A stretch of 64,000 nt of DNA from Amphritea pacifica. Its GTDB lineage: Bacteria; Pseudomonadota; Gammaproteobacteria; Pseudomonadales; Balneatricaceae. Of this stretch, positions 34,993-44,835 are shown piece after piece (position 1 is the stretch's first letter; each line of letters begins with the position of its first letter). The notes under the pieces are model-generated. The model worked only from the letters and a program-made list of their open reading frames with translations, was not told where the DNA came from and did no database searches. The DNA lies in NCBI RefSeq assembly GCF_016924145.1, contig NZ_JAFFZO010000017.1:1-64000 (forward strand). Direction: 5' to 3'. A program made the translations under genes and the position numbers.

Positions 34993-36210
34993 TTATTCGT
35001 TAAATAGCACTTCCAGTGTCAGGCCCAGTTGCTCTTGCCTCGCCTCACTGAGGTTTTTTAACCGCTGATTCAGCTGATTCTGCCAGCCGCTGGCAACTTC
35101 TGCGGCAGCGCTCTCAGGCAACGGCCAGGGCAGCAACTGATTCAACTGGTCCAGGGTAAAGTTCCCCATATCCCGGGCCAGCAGATAACCACCCTGCTCG
35201 GTGCGACTGATCACCGATGCCTCCAGCAAGATAACGTTATAACTGTCCCAGTCACTCTGTTCAAGCCCTTCAACCTGCTGCAGCAACTGTCGGTCAGCCA
35301 GCACCTCCCCCTTCTGTTGCGCCTGCCAGAGCCGTTGCAGAATTGAGACCATGGTATGCAGATGAGAGTAGTGCCTGCCACGCCGGTGATCGCGATAGAC
35401 AGTCAGTGCCCGGCTCAGCTCAGCCCCCAACAGAATGATTGTCCAGGAGATAAAGATCCAGGCGAGGAACAGGGGTACTGCGGCAAAGGCGCCGTAGATC
35501 AGTTCATAGGAGGGGAACTGGGTGACAAAAAACGCAAACGCCCGCTTTGCAGTTTCAAACAGTATAGCCACCACCAGACCACCGATCACCGCATTACGCA
35601 GCGGCACCTTACAGTTAGGTACAGCGGCATAGAGCAGAGTAAACGCCGCAGCAGACATCACCAGCGGCAGAATCGCCAGCAAACGTGCACGCCCCACCAG
35701 CTCGGTGGCGCTGGTAAACAGCGAGAGTGAGGCGAGATAGGAACTCACCAGAAGCCCCACACCGATCAGTATCGGTCCGAGACTCAGGACCGCCCAATAA
35801 AGGAGAAAACTGGACATCCCTTTACGGGGTTCACTGACCCGCCAGATACGGTTGAGCGCGGCCTCAATATTTTTCATCATCATAATCGATGTAATAAACA
35901 GAAAGATCAGACCAACGGCCGTGAGCTTACTCGCCTGGGCAGCAAAATCACTCAGGTACTCCTGCACCACCGCCCCGGTGGCAGGGACAAAATTTTCGAA
36001 AATCCAGCCTTGCAGTTGCTCACCTGCCCCCTGAAACGAGGGGATAGCAGCAAGCATGGCATAGGACACGGTCATCAGAGGGACCACCGCAAACAGTGTG
36101 GTATAGGTCAGTGCCGAGGCGTTAAGCACCCCCTGATTATGAACAAACTGGCGTACAAGGTAGCGAATAAAATGCCAGACTCCCCGCAGGGAGAACAGAT
36201 GATCACTCAT
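34993..36210 (-). CDS. YihY/BrkB family membrane protein
   Basis: A 405-aa inner membrane protein. Six helices lie in the first 280 residues (ASALTYTTLFAVVPLMTVSYAM, then FLFITSIMMMKNIEAALNRIWRV and FISWTIILLGAE). The C-terminal 120 residues are soluble, with a winged-helix-like stretch. The family was once named RNase BN in error; its role is not firmly known. The start at 36210 (MSDHLFSLRG) is the family-like one. The gene is divergent from arsC. Confidence 0.85.
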   Translation of the reverse strand: MSDHLFSLRGVWHFIRYLVRQFVHNQGVLNASALTYTTLFAVVPLMTVSYAMLAAIPSFQGAGEQLQGWIFENFVPATGAVVQEYLSDFAAQASKLTAVGLIFLFITSIMMMKNIEAALNRIWRVSEPRKGMSSFLLYWAVLSLGPILIGVGLLVSSYLASLSLFTSATELVGRARLLAILPLVMSAAAFTLLYAAVPNCKVPLRNAVIGGLVVAILFETAKRAFAFFVTQFPSYELIYGAFAAVPLFLAWIFISWTIILLGAELSRALTVYRDHRRGRHYSHLHTMVSILQRLWQAQQKGEVLADRQLLQQVEGLEQSDWDSYNVILLEASVISRTEQGGYLLARDMGNFTLDQLNQLLPWPLPESAAAEVASGWQNQLNQRLKNLSEARQEQLGLTLEVLFNE

Positions 36211-36333
36211 CACAACGATCCTGTGTCGATGAATTAAACAGATATAATACCCTGCTGCTCTTTTGGCTGGTAGCCAAGCTGTATACAATATCGCACTTAC
36301 TATCTATTTGCCGTTACAAACAGGATATGTTCC

Positions 36334-36681
36334 ATGACTGTTGAAATCTATCACAATCCACGTTGTTCAAAATCCCGTGCGACCCTGGCGTTGCTGGAGG
36401 AAAACAATATCACCCCTGAAGTGCGACTCTATCTGGAGAACCCGCCCACCGCAGAGCAGCTCTCCGGAGTGATTGCACAGCTGGGTATCACACCCCGTGA
36501 ACTGCTGCGCAAAGGGGAAGATGAATATAAAGAGAATAACCTTAAAGACACCTCCCTGAACGACCAGCAGATTATCGATCTGATGGTGCAGTTTCCCCGT
36601 CTGATTGAGCGTCCCATCGTCATCAGTAATGGTCAGGCGCGCATCGGTCGTCCACCGGAATCGGTGCTGGAGATTATCTGA
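36334..36681 (+). CDS. arsC: Arsenate reductase (glutaredoxin type)
   Basis: A 115-aa ArsC/YfgD family protein. The redox Cys is in NPRCSKSRATLALL, and FPRLIERPIV gives the conserved Arg. These proteins reduce arsenate with glutathione or act as ArsC-like reductases; no arsB or arsR gene is near, so it may be the housekeeping YfgD-type member. The wrbA gene follows directly, its GTG right after this TGA, so the two are coupled. Confidence 0.88.
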   Translation: MTVEIYHNPRCSKSRATLALLEENNITPEVRLYLENPPTAEQLSGVIAQLGITPRELLRKGEDEYKENNLKDTSLNDQQIIDLMVQFPRLIERPIVISNGQARIGRPPESVLEII

Positions 36682-37278
<597 letters not shown>

Positions 37279-37294
37279 CAGTCAGGATCAAACG

Positions 37295-37702
37295 ATGTAC
37301 GACACCCTCACAAAAAAGGTGGCGATCAGTCGCGCCGCCACCCTGTTCAGCTATTTCGGACTGATTCTGCTATTAACAGCATGGCATCTGTTGCTGTCAC
37401 CGCCTGATAACGCCAACCCTTATAGTATCTGGGCATTCCAGACGGTGCCGTTGCTGCTGTTTTATCCGGTGATTCTGAAAAAACATCTGCGCGGTCATAT
37501 CTGGCTCTGCTTTTTTATCACCGTTTACTTTATGCACTCGGTCACACTGGCTATGTCGGCACACAGCAGCGCCACGCTGGCACTGGCTGAAACCCTGCTG
37601 GTGGCGAGTCTCTTCATTGCCGCTATGATGTTTGCCCGCTGGCAGAGTCAGTTGAACAAGCTGCGCAACAGCGCCTCCCAGTCTCCCTCTGCAGACAATT
37701 AA
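37295..37702 (+). CDS. DUF2069 membrane protein
   Basis: A 135-aa protein with four hydrophobic helices (about 15-35, 45-62, 68-88 and 95-115) and a short polar tail. Layout and position after wrbA match the DUF2069 family, which has no known function. The start at 37295 has AGGA upstream. A longer frame overlaps wrbA and is not used. Confidence 0.75.
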   Translation: MYDTLTKKVAISRAATLFSYFGLILLLTAWHLLLSPPDNANPYSIWAFQTVPLLLFYPVILKKHLRGHIWLCFFITVYFMHSVTLAMSAHSSATLALAETLLVASLFIAAMMFARWQSQLNKLRNSASQSPSADN

Positions 37703-37717
37703 GCTCAGGAACCATTT

Positions 37718-39415
37718 GTGGATCTACTCTCAGTCAGGCAACAGTTTCCGGCACTGCAACAGCAGATTAATGACCATCCGCTGATCTATCTGGATAACGC
37801 TGCAACCAGCCAGAAACCGGAAGCGGTGATTAAAACAGTAGAACAGTTCTATCGCACACAGAACGCCAATGTTCACCGTGGCGCGCACCAGTTGAGTGAA
37901 CGGGCCACCAGCGCTTTTGAAGCGGCCCGCTCAACGGTAAAGCAGTTTCTCAATGCAGCCTCTGCGCAGGAGATCATCTGGACCCGGGGAACCACCGAGG
38001 GGATCAACCTGATCGCCCAGAGCTATGCCCGTCCACTGCTGCAACCCAACGATGAAATTCTGCTGACTGAGCTTGAGCACCACGCCAATATCGTCCCCTG
38101 GCAGATTGTCGCCCAGCAGACCGGCGCGCTGATCCGGGTGGTGCCGATCCACGATAACGGCGACCTGAATCTGCAACGTTTCAGTGAGTTACTGAACGAG
38201 AAAACCCGCATCGTCAGCCTGACCCATATCTCCAATGCTCTGGGCTCGATCAATCCGGTTGCCGGACTGGTACGTCAGGCGAAGGCGATCGGCGCAACCG
38301 TAGTGATCGACGGTGCCCAGGCCGTCCCCCACCTTGAAGTTGATGTGCAGCGACTGGGATGCGATTTCTATCTGTTTTCCGGACACAAACTGTTTGCTCC
38401 TACCGGCATCGGCGTGCTCTACGGGCGTAAGCCGTTGCTCGAAGCGATGCCTCCCTGGCAATCCGGCGGGGAGATGATTAACCATGTTTCTTTCAGTAGT
38501 GGCACCACTTATAACGGACTGCCTTTCAAGTTTGAAGCGGGAACACCCAATATCAGCGGGGCACTGGGACTGGCGGAGGCGATTCGTTTTCTGACAGCTC
38601 TGGATCGCAAGGCTCTGGCCAGACATGAGCGGGCACTGATGAACAAAGCGGTTGAGCTCTGTGCCATGATTCCCGGCTTCAAGCGTATCGGCAGCCCGAC
38701 CGCCTGTGCTTCGATTCTCTCTTTCCAGCTGGAAAGTCATCATCAGCAGGATGTGGGTCTGATGCTGGACCAGCAGGGGATCGCTCTGCGTACCGGCCAC
38801 CACTGCGCCATGCCCTTAATGGCGCGACTGGGGCTGCCCGGCACCATCAGGGCATCATTCTGTTTCTACAACACCCTCGATGAGGTGGAACGCCTGGCCC
38901 AGGCACTGGAACAGATCAGCCAGGGAGGTAGTTTTGCGGTAGCAGAAACCGTGTCGGCGCAATCGATCTTTGATGATTCTCCCTTTGGCCGGGAGATCCG
39001 TGCCCCGGAGATCCTTAGCCAACTGACAGCGCTGAAAAGCTGGAATGACCGTTATCGCGAGATCATGCAACTGGGTAAACACCTGCCAGCGTTTACCTCA
39101 TCAATGAAGCATGAGCAGTATCGTATCAGCGGCTGTGAAAGTGACGCCTGGTTACGGGTTATTCGTGATGATCAGGGAGCGCTGTGGTTTGCCGCCGATT
39201 CCGATGCCCGGATTATTCGTGGCCTGATAGCACTGGTACTGGCAGCACTGAATGGTCGCCTGCCGGAGGATATTCTGGCGTTCGATATTGAGGGGTATTT
39301 TGATCAGTTAAACTTAACCCGTCACCTCAGTCCCTCAAGAGGCAATGGCCTGAAAGCGATTATCGAAGCGGTAAGAGAACAGGCGTTGCGGGCAAAAAAC
39401 AATGAACCGATCTGA
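37718..39415 (+). CDS. csdA: CsdA-CsdE fusion: cysteine desulfurase with SufE-type acceptor
   Basis: A 565-aa two-domain protein. Residues 1-405 are a SufS/CsdA-type cysteine desulfurase: PLP-binding Lys224 in SGHKLFAPTG and catalytic Cys363 in RTGHHCAMP. Residues about 420-560 are a SufE/CsdE domain with the sulfur-accepting Cys473 in ISGCESDAWL. In E. coli these are the separate genes csdA and csdE, beside csdL (tcdA). Here a tcdA gene lies about 1.5 kb downstream on the other strand, which supports the CsdA-CsdE reading. Sulfur could pass within one chain. The start is GTG at 37718, with AGGAACC upstream. Confidence 0.92.
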   Translation: MDLLSVRQQFPALQQQINDHPLIYLDNAATSQKPEAVIKTVEQFYRTQNANVHRGAHQLSERATSAFEAARSTVKQFLNAASAQEIIWTRGTTEGINLIAQSYARPLLQPNDEILLTELEHHANIVPWQIVAQQTGALIRVVPIHDNGDLNLQRFSELLNEKTRIVSLTHISNALGSINPVAGLVRQAKAIGATVVIDGAQAVPHLEVDVQRLGCDFYLFSGHKLFAPTGIGVLYGRKPLLEAMPPWQSGGEMINHVSFSSGTTYNGLPFKFEAGTPNISGALGLAEAIRFLTALDRKALARHERALMNKAVELCAMIPGFKRIGSPTACASILSFQLESHHQQDVGLMLDQQGIALRTGHHCAMPLMARLGLPGTIRASFCFYNTLDEVERLAQALEQISQGGSFAVAETVSAQSIFDDSPFGREIRAPEILSQLTALKSWNDRYREIMQLGKHLPAFTSSMKHEQYRISGCESDAWLRVIRDDQGALWFAADSDARIIRGLIALVLAALNGRLPEDILAFDIEGYFDQLNLTRHLSPSRGNGLKAIIEAVREQALRAKNNEPI

Positions 39416-39437
39416 TACCTGAGTGCAGGTAATAAGA

Positions 39438-40751
39438 TCAGAACAATCCGGGCTGCTCGATACCACACTCATCGCTGACCAAAATCGTATCACGCCCGGA
39501 GGCCTTGGCTGTGTAGAGGGCATCATCAGCGCACTTGATCAGAGCATCTAAAGCTTGCGAGTGTAGCGGACAACACGCCAGTCCGGCACTGAAGGTGTAA
39601 CTGATCTGCTCACCTGACTCCAGCTCTGCCGGGTTATCAGCCAGTTTTTCTTTCAACTGACCAATCAGCTTTACGGCACTGGCGACCTCAGTGTTCGGCA
39701 GCAACAGCAGAAACTCTTCACCTCCCCAGCGCATCAGCGAATCAGACTTGCGCAGGGTGATATTCATCAGCCCGGCAAAATGCTTCAACACCGAATCGCC
39801 TGCCAGATGCCCAAAGCTGTCATTGATATTCTTAAAATGATCCAGGTCGATCAGGCAAACGGTAAGACTCTGATTATAGCGCAGCGCATAACTAAGCTGT
39901 TTGGAGAAATGAATATAACCGGCACGCCGGTTCAGCAAACCGGTCAGGTGATCATGACTGGCCTGCTCGCGCAGCTGATCTTCCAGGCCCTTACTGCGGG
40001 TAATATCATGCACCATACCCACTACCCGTAATGGATTGCCCGCCTCATCCCGCTGACAGACCCGGCCACGATCCCTCACCCAGATATAACTGCCATCGCG
40101 CTTACGCATCTGGTATTCAGCACTGTAACTATCGTCACGCCCTGAGAGATGCTCATCCAGCGCGGCCATTACCCGGTCCCGGTCCGAATCATGCACCGCC
40201 TCGCTCCAGGTCTCCAGCGTCGGTTCCATCTCATGGGGCAGATACCCCAGCATCCGCTTTAGCTGGGGTGAGAAAAACACCTCTCCGGTATCAATAGTCC
40301 AGTCCCACAGCCCATCTACCGCTTCATTCAGGGCATAAGTGAGGCGTGCATCCTTGGTGCGGAACGCCTCTCGCTGGGAAGAGGTTCGATCAAGGTTACG
40401 GGCGATTGAGAGAAAAAGCGGCTGACCTTCAAACTCAATCACACTGGTATAGACTTCAACCGGAAAATAGGTCCCAAGTTGATGATAATGACGACCAATA
40501 AAGGTAAACGCCTGCGGATGACAGGCATAGATCATCTCCGCGATCTGTGCCCAGTGCTCCTCATTTTCAACCCCCTGTTGCAGCGAAATGACACTGTGCT
40601 GTAATAACCGTTCGCGGCTCATGCCCAGGTCTGTCCAGGCACGGGTGTTAGCATCAAGAATGCGTGAGCTTTGTGGATCTATCACATAGATCGCATCACT
40701 ACAGCCTTCAAAAATGGCTTTATAAAATCCTTCTGAAAAGCGCTCAGACAT
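39438..40751 (-). CDS. PAS-PAS-GGDEF diguanylate cyclase
   Basis: A 437-aa signalling enzyme with two PAS domains (about 10-125 and 135-255). The GGDEF domain follows (about 270-430) and makes cyclic di-GMP. The active-site motif is GGEEF, with the RxxD inhibitory site (RKSD) five residues before it. There is no membrane segment and no EAL domain. It should be an active cyclase with product inhibition. The signal sensed by the PAS domains is unknown. It sits between csdA and tcdA, on the opposite strand to csdA. Confidence 0.88.
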   Translation of the reverse strand: MSERFSEGFYKAIFEGCSDAIYVIDPQSSRILDANTRAWTDLGMSRERLLQHSVISLQQGVENEEHWAQIAEMIYACHPQAFTFIGRHYHQLGTYFPVEVYTSVIEFEGQPLFLSIARNLDRTSSQREAFRTKDARLTYALNEAVDGLWDWTIDTGEVFFSPQLKRMLGYLPHEMEPTLETWSEAVHDSDRDRVMAALDEHLSGRDDSYSAEYQMRKRDGSYIWVRDRGRVCQRDEAGNPLRVVGMVHDITRSKGLEDQLREQASHDHLTGLLNRRAGYIHFSKQLSYALRYNQSLTVCLIDLDHFKNINDSFGHLAGDSVLKHFAGLMNITLRKSDSLMRWGGEEFLLLLPNTEVASAVKLIGQLKEKLADNPAELESGEQISYTFSAGLACCPLHSQALDALIKCADDALYTAKASGRDTILVSDECGIEQPGLF

Positions 40752-40861
40752 TGACGGGCCAGATATCCATTTGCGGTACAATCGAAACACTTTAGCCTGT
40801 TAAACAGAAAGGTCAACCGCAACCGTCAACGATTACTCCATACCTGGCGTTTTAAACCAGC

Positions 40862-41662
40862 TCAGGTTGCCTTGCTCTCGCGCTCAGCCCTTTCAAGCAT
40901 CTTCTGCAATACCCGGGATACCGCAACAAAACCAAATGTCGCCGTCACACAGGTCGAGGCACCAAAGCCGCCACTGCAATCAAGGCGGGTATTGCCATCT
41001 GCGACTGACTTCATCTGACAGACACTGCCATCCGGCTGCGGATAAACCAGTTGCTCTGTTGAGTAGACACAGTCCACCGCAAAACGCCGGCCACTTTTAC
41101 TGAAATTGTAATAACGCCTCAGTAATGAGCGGGTTTTAGCAGCTAATGGATCATGATGGGTTTTACTCAGGTCAGCAATATTGATCTGTGTAGGATCAGT
41201 CTGCCCACCCGCACCACCGACAGTAATGACCGGAATTTTATGGCGTTTACAGTGGGCGATCAGCGCCGCTTTCTCTTTAACACTGTCGATACAATCGATA
41301 ACGTAGTTAAACTGAGGATTGATCAACTGCGGGATATTCTCCAGCGTGATAAAGTCATCCACCAGCGCAACCCGGCAATCGGGGTTAATCAGCCGGATTC
41401 TTGAGGCCATGACCTCCGTTTTTGGCTCACCAATGGTACTATCCAGCGCATGAATCTGGCGATTGGTATTGGTGATACAGATATCATCCAGATCGATCAG
41501 TGTAATGTTACCGATAGCCGAACGCGCCAGCGCCTCGGCCGCCCACGACCCGACACCCCCAATACCGATGACGGCGATATGCGCCTGCAGGAACAGCTCG
41601 GCCCCGGCCATGCCATAGAGCCGCTGAATACCACCAAAGCGCTGATTAAACGAGTCAGACAT
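40862..41662 (-). CDS. tcdA: tRNA threonylcarbamoyladenosine dehydratase TcdA (CsdL)
   Basis: A 266-aa E1-like enzyme that uses ATP to cyclise t6A37 to ct6A in tRNAs reading ANN codons. The nucleotide-binding stretch GIGGVGSWAAEALARSAIG and the IDLDDI and TVGGAGGQTDP segments match TcdA. It needs sulfur relay from CsdA-CsdE in E. coli; here the fused csdA gene is only 1.5 kb away. A small zinc-ribbon gene begins 14 bases upstream on the same strand. Confidence 0.93.
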   Translation of the reverse strand: MSDSFNQRFGGIQRLYGMAGAELFLQAHIAVIGIGGVGSWAAEALARSAIGNITLIDLDDICITNTNRQIHALDSTIGEPKTEVMASRIRLINPDCRVALVDDFITLENIPQLINPQFNYVIDCIDSVKEKAALIAHCKRHKIPVITVGGAGGQTDPTQINIADLSKTHHDPLAAKTRSLLRRYYNFSKSGRRFAVDCVYSTEQLVYPQPDGSVCQMKSVADGNTRLDCSGGFGASTCVTATFGFVAVSRVLQKMLERAERESKAT

Positions 41663-41676
41663 ATGATAAACAGGCC

Positions 41677-41892
41677 TTAGAAGTCATCTTCGGTCAACTC
41701 GGTGAGCACCACGCTGGCACAACGATTACACTCACCCTCAATAAAGATAACCCCTTTATAGAGATATTCCCGTGGATTTTGCATACCCAGATTCGCTTCC
41801 TGACAGTTGTCGCACCAGGTTTCCTGCAGAAAGGCCTGCTGCTCCTCCTCGCTACGGGCGCTGAAGTCCCGCTCAACTCGATCTTTGTGCAT
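41677..41892 (-). CDS. Small zinc-ribbon protein
   Basis: A 71-aa acidic protein with two Cys pairs (CDNC and CNRC) about 30 residues apart, forming a zinc ribbon. No family name is certain. GAGGACC lies just before the chosen ATG at 41892; a GTG/ATG four codons upstream is possible. It sits between tcdA and a pseudouridine synthase gene on the same strand, so a link to RNA modification is possible but not shown. Confidence 0.65.
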   Translation of the reverse strand: MHKDRVERDFSARSEEEQQAFLQETWCDNCQEANLGMQNPREYLYKGVIFIEGECNRCASVVLTELTEDDF

Positions 41893-41910
41893 TGAGGTCC
41901 TCAAATATAA

Positions 41911-42600
41911 TTACGTTGCCGGCCAGGCCTGAGCGGCAGGCGGTTTCCAGTTTTCCAGTTGTTGCTTTATCGCGTCTTTAAGAAACAGCTCACCGATTCC
42001 AGGATCACACAGATATTCACACCGCTCACCCTGCCAGTCAAATGCCAGCCCCCAGGCATGCAGATATCCCCGGTCGACCGCTGTTTCAGTTGCACCATGG
42101 TAACGCGTATCACCAATAATAGCGGCACCGATGCTTTTCAGGGCAACCCGTAACTGATGTGTTTTTCCGGTTAAAGGGCGCAACAGAAACAACCGCATTC
42201 CAGGCATGGGGGAACAACTGAAAAACCGGGTAATAGCAGGGTTATGCTGAGCGGTTGTGAGTTTCCAGCTACCCCGTCGGGTGCGTTCCATATCGCCTTT
42301 GATCAACCCCTGCTTCTTGCGAGGTTTCTGATCGGACAGTGCGATGTAATACTTTTCGACCCGGCGCTCCTGAAACTGACGCGAAAGTATTGAGGCAGCT
42401 TCCGAATGACAAGCCAGTACCAGCAAACCTGACGTCATCTTATCCAGACGATGAACAAGGTAGAGGGAATCACACTCCAGATCAGCAGAGATCTGCTGTA
42501 ACAGCCCAACCTCTGCGTTATCACGATGAACCGATATTCCCGGTGCTTTATCAATCACCAGGAAATCGCGTGTTCGGGCAACCAGCGAATATGTTTGCAT
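41911..42600 (-). CDS. RluA-family pseudouridine synthase
   Basis: A 229-aa pseudouridine synthase with the catalytic VHRLDKMTSGLL motif and the LLRPLTGKTHQLRV segment. It lacks an S4 domain. It belongs to a small RluA-like subgroup found in gammaproteobacteria, so its target is unknown. It differs from the RluA at 3518-4156. The start MQTYSLVART is chosen; the upstream extension to 42675 overlaps the RRM gene and is rejected. Confidence 0.85.
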   Translation of the reverse strand: MQTYSLVARTRDFLVIDKAPGISVHRDNAEVGLLQQISADLECDSLYLVHRLDKMTSGLLVLACHSEAASILSRQFQERRVEKYYIALSDQKPRKKQGLIKGDMERTRRGSWKLTTAQHNPAITRFFSCSPMPGMRLFLLRPLTGKTHQLRVALKSIGAAIIGDTRYHGATETAVDRGYLHAWGLAFDWQGERCEYLCDPGIGELFLKDAIKQQLENWKPPAAQAWPAT

Positions 42601-42632
42601 GCACCTGTCTTCGTATCTAAACAGCCTTCGTA

Positions 42633-42869
42633 TCAAAACAGCGATACATAGGCCCGCAGAGAGTGACCATGCCAATACAGGCCAGTCAACCGACGGGAAA
42701 CCCAGTGTGCCTCAGCATTACTTGCCTCGACTGTCAGGACCGCAACCGTCTGTTCCGGCAGATCACCCGGTATAATCTCCAACTCATCAACTTCAGCGTA
42801 ACGAGAGAGCAGCTCCCTCAGTTCAGCTTCAGTAACATCCGATGTAAAGCCTGCAAGGATAATATTCAT
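42633..42869 (-). CDS. Small RRM-type RNA-binding protein
   Basis: A 78-aa protein with one RRM-like fold: strand MNIILAGFTSDVTEAELRELL, then VDELEIIP, VAVLTVEA, and LYWHGHSLRAYVS as the C-terminal strand. Aromatic RNP residues are partly replaced, so RNA binding is plausible but not certain. It lies 33 bases upstream of the pseudouridine synthase gene and 19 bases after hda on the same strand. Confidence 0.6.
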   Translation of the reverse strand: MNIILAGFTSDVTEAELRELLSRYAEVDELEIIPGDLPEQTVAVLTVEASNAEAHWVSRRLTGLYWHGHSLRAYVSLF

Positions 42870-42888
42870 AATACGCCGCAATTAATAA

Positions 42889-43593
42889 TCAGAGACCCAG
42901 AACCTGTTTAACGAATGGTATGGTCACTTTACGCTTGGCGCTGAGTGATGCAGAGTCCAGTTTATCCAGCAATTCAAACAGATCAGTCATACTGCGACTG
43001 GCACGATGGATCAGAAACCAGGCCACCTCTTCGCTGATCGTGAAGCCGCGTCCCTGGGCACGCAGCTGCAAAGCGCGCACCTTGCCATCATCGTCCAGAT
43101 TATGCACCTGAAACACCATTCCCCAACTCAGCCTGGATGCCAGATCGGGCAGATTAAGGCTCAGTTGCCGTGGCGCGCGGTCTCCGGCAACCAATAAGCG
43201 ATTATTTTCAGCCCGGATACGGTTGAAAAAATGAAACACGCCCTCTTCCCACTGCTTATTGCCGGCAATAATCTGAATATGATCGAGGCACACAAGATCA
43301 AGGTGTTCCATACCTTCCAACACCCCCGGCCCCATATCAAGCAGCTCATCAAGGGGCAGGTATACAGCAGTTCGCCCCACAGGATCAGAGGCATGGCACA
43401 CCGCCTGGAGTAAATGGGAGCAACCGCTGTCACTGTTGCCCCAGATATACAGGTACTGCTCGCCTTCACCCCGGGCAGCCTGATCCAGCGTGTTGCACAG
43501 CAGCTCGTTCCCCTGACAAAGGAAATTCTCAAATCGGGCATCATCCCGCAGAGTGATACCCAGCGGTATCTGAAACGGTTCAGGACTACTCAT
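42889..43593 (-). CDS. hda: DnaA regulatory inactivator Hda
   Basis: A 234-aa DnaA-like AAA+ protein that promotes DnaA-ATP hydrolysis at the sliding clamp (RIDA). The N-terminal clamp-binding motif FQIPLGI is near residue 8. The P-loop is the degenerate GNSDSGCSHLL type, as in other Hda proteins. Sensor and arginine finger regions (LASRLSWG) follow, and the C-terminal lid is complete. A hda-perM-DUF2066-purM neighbourhood is conserved in related bacteria. Confidence 0.9.
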   Translation of the reverse strand: MSSPEPFQIPLGITLRDDARFENFLCQGNELLCNTLDQAARGEGEQYLYIWGNSDSGCSHLLQAVCHASDPVGRTAVYLPLDELLDMGPGVLEGMEHLDLVCLDHIQIIAGNKQWEEGVFHFFNRIRAENNRLLVAGDRAPRQLSLNLPDLASRLSWGMVFQVHNLDDDGKVRALQLRAQGRGFTISEEVAWFLIHRASRSMTDLFELLDKLDSASLSAKRKVTIPFVKQVLGL

Positions 43594-43741
43594 CTATATC
43601 AATACTTATTCAGGCCTGCAGCTGAACACCGGGCCTTTCTCATCGTTAAATGTTCTGGGTTTGTAAGCTTTGCTGTACTTTAAGCCCGCGATTTGTGAGC
43701 GCTGAACGTTAAATCACTGCATTGTACTTATTACTGACTGT

Positions 43742-44794
43742 TTAACAGTCATAAAGTTTACTACTTTTATATCCCTGATGCAGATGTCGGAGGAGCACCA
43801 TAATAACGGCAGCAACGGGAAGTGCAATCAAAATCCCGACAAAACCAAACAACTGCCCACCGGCCATGATGGCAAAAATAACGGCCACGGGATGCAGGCC
43901 GATACGATCCCCCACCAACAAGGGTGTCAGCACCATTCCTTCCAACGCCTGACCCACCGCAAATACCGCGCCGACCCAGCCCAGCATAGTGATATCATTA
44001 AATTGCAACATCGCCGCAACACCGGCAACGACAATACCGATAATAAACCCCATATAGGGAACGATACTGGCCAGGCCGGCAAGCATTCCGACCAGCAGTG
44101 CCAGATCCAGCCCGACGGCCCAGAGTCCCAGGGAGTAGATCACCCCCAGCGCCAGCATAACCAGCAACTGCCCCTTGATGAAAGCCCCCAACACCTCATC
44201 ACACTCCTGCGCCCAAAGGGTGACCTTTCTTTCAACATTACGCGGCAATAGCACGCCAATTTTATCCATCATCACGTCCCAGTCGCGTAACAGATAGAAC
44301 ATCACCACAGGGATCAGAGCCAGATTAGCCACCCAGGCGGCCAGCGCCAGTCCGGACTGACTCACACTGCTAAACACTCCTTTCACAAGACTGCCTGTCT
44401 GCTGCCAGTGCCCACTCATCAGCGCCTGCAGACTCTGAAGATCGAACTCGGCAAAGGACAATCCGGTATGTTCCTCCAGCCAGGGTATCCAGACGGTCTG
44501 AATCATAGAGAATACCTGGGGCACCATTTTCACCATCACCTGCACCTGATGACCCAGCTTGGGTATCAACAGGATCACCAGTAACAGCAAAACAGTGGTC
44601 ATCACCAGAAACACCACAACCACTGACAGCGTGCGGCTCAGCCCCCGCGCTTCCAGCCTGTCGGCCAGCGGGTCAGTCAGATATGCCAGCAACGCTGCAA
44701 TCAGAAAAGGGGATAGTATCGGCTGTAGCAGATACAGGAGAAACCCCACTATCAGGGTAAAAATCAGGAAAAACCAGCGCTGCGAATCACTCAT
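43742..44794 (-). CDS. AI-2E family transporter (second member)
   Basis: A 350-aa membrane permease of the AI-2E/PerM family with the usual layout of N-terminal helix pairs, a soluble stretch (about 85-150) and a C-terminal helix cluster including VPYMGFIIGIVVAG and QLFGFVGILIALPVAAV. It differs from the perM product at 8284-9363. Substrate unknown. AAAGGGAG lies 6 bases before the ATG at 44794. It is followed by hda about 150 bases away and preceded by the DUF2066 gene. Confidence 0.83.
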   Translation of the reverse strand: MSDSQRWFFLIFTLIVGFLLYLLQPILSPFLIAALLAYLTDPLADRLEARGLSRTLSVVVVFLVMTTVLLLLVILLIPKLGHQVQVMVKMVPQVFSMIQTVWIPWLEEHTGLSFAEFDLQSLQALMSGHWQQTGSLVKGVFSSVSQSGLALAAWVANLALIPVVMFYLLRDWDVMMDKIGVLLPRNVERKVTLWAQECDEVLGAFIKGQLLVMLALGVIYSLGLWAVGLDLALLVGMLAGLASIVPYMGFIIGIVVAGVAAMLQFNDITMLGWVGAVFAVGQALEGMVLTPLLVGDRIGLHPVAVIFAIMAGGQLFGFVGILIALPVAAVIMVLLRHLHQGYKSSKLYDC

Positions 44795-44835
44795 AAACAC
44801 TCCCTTTCAACCGGCCTTTAAAACAGCGTCCATTA

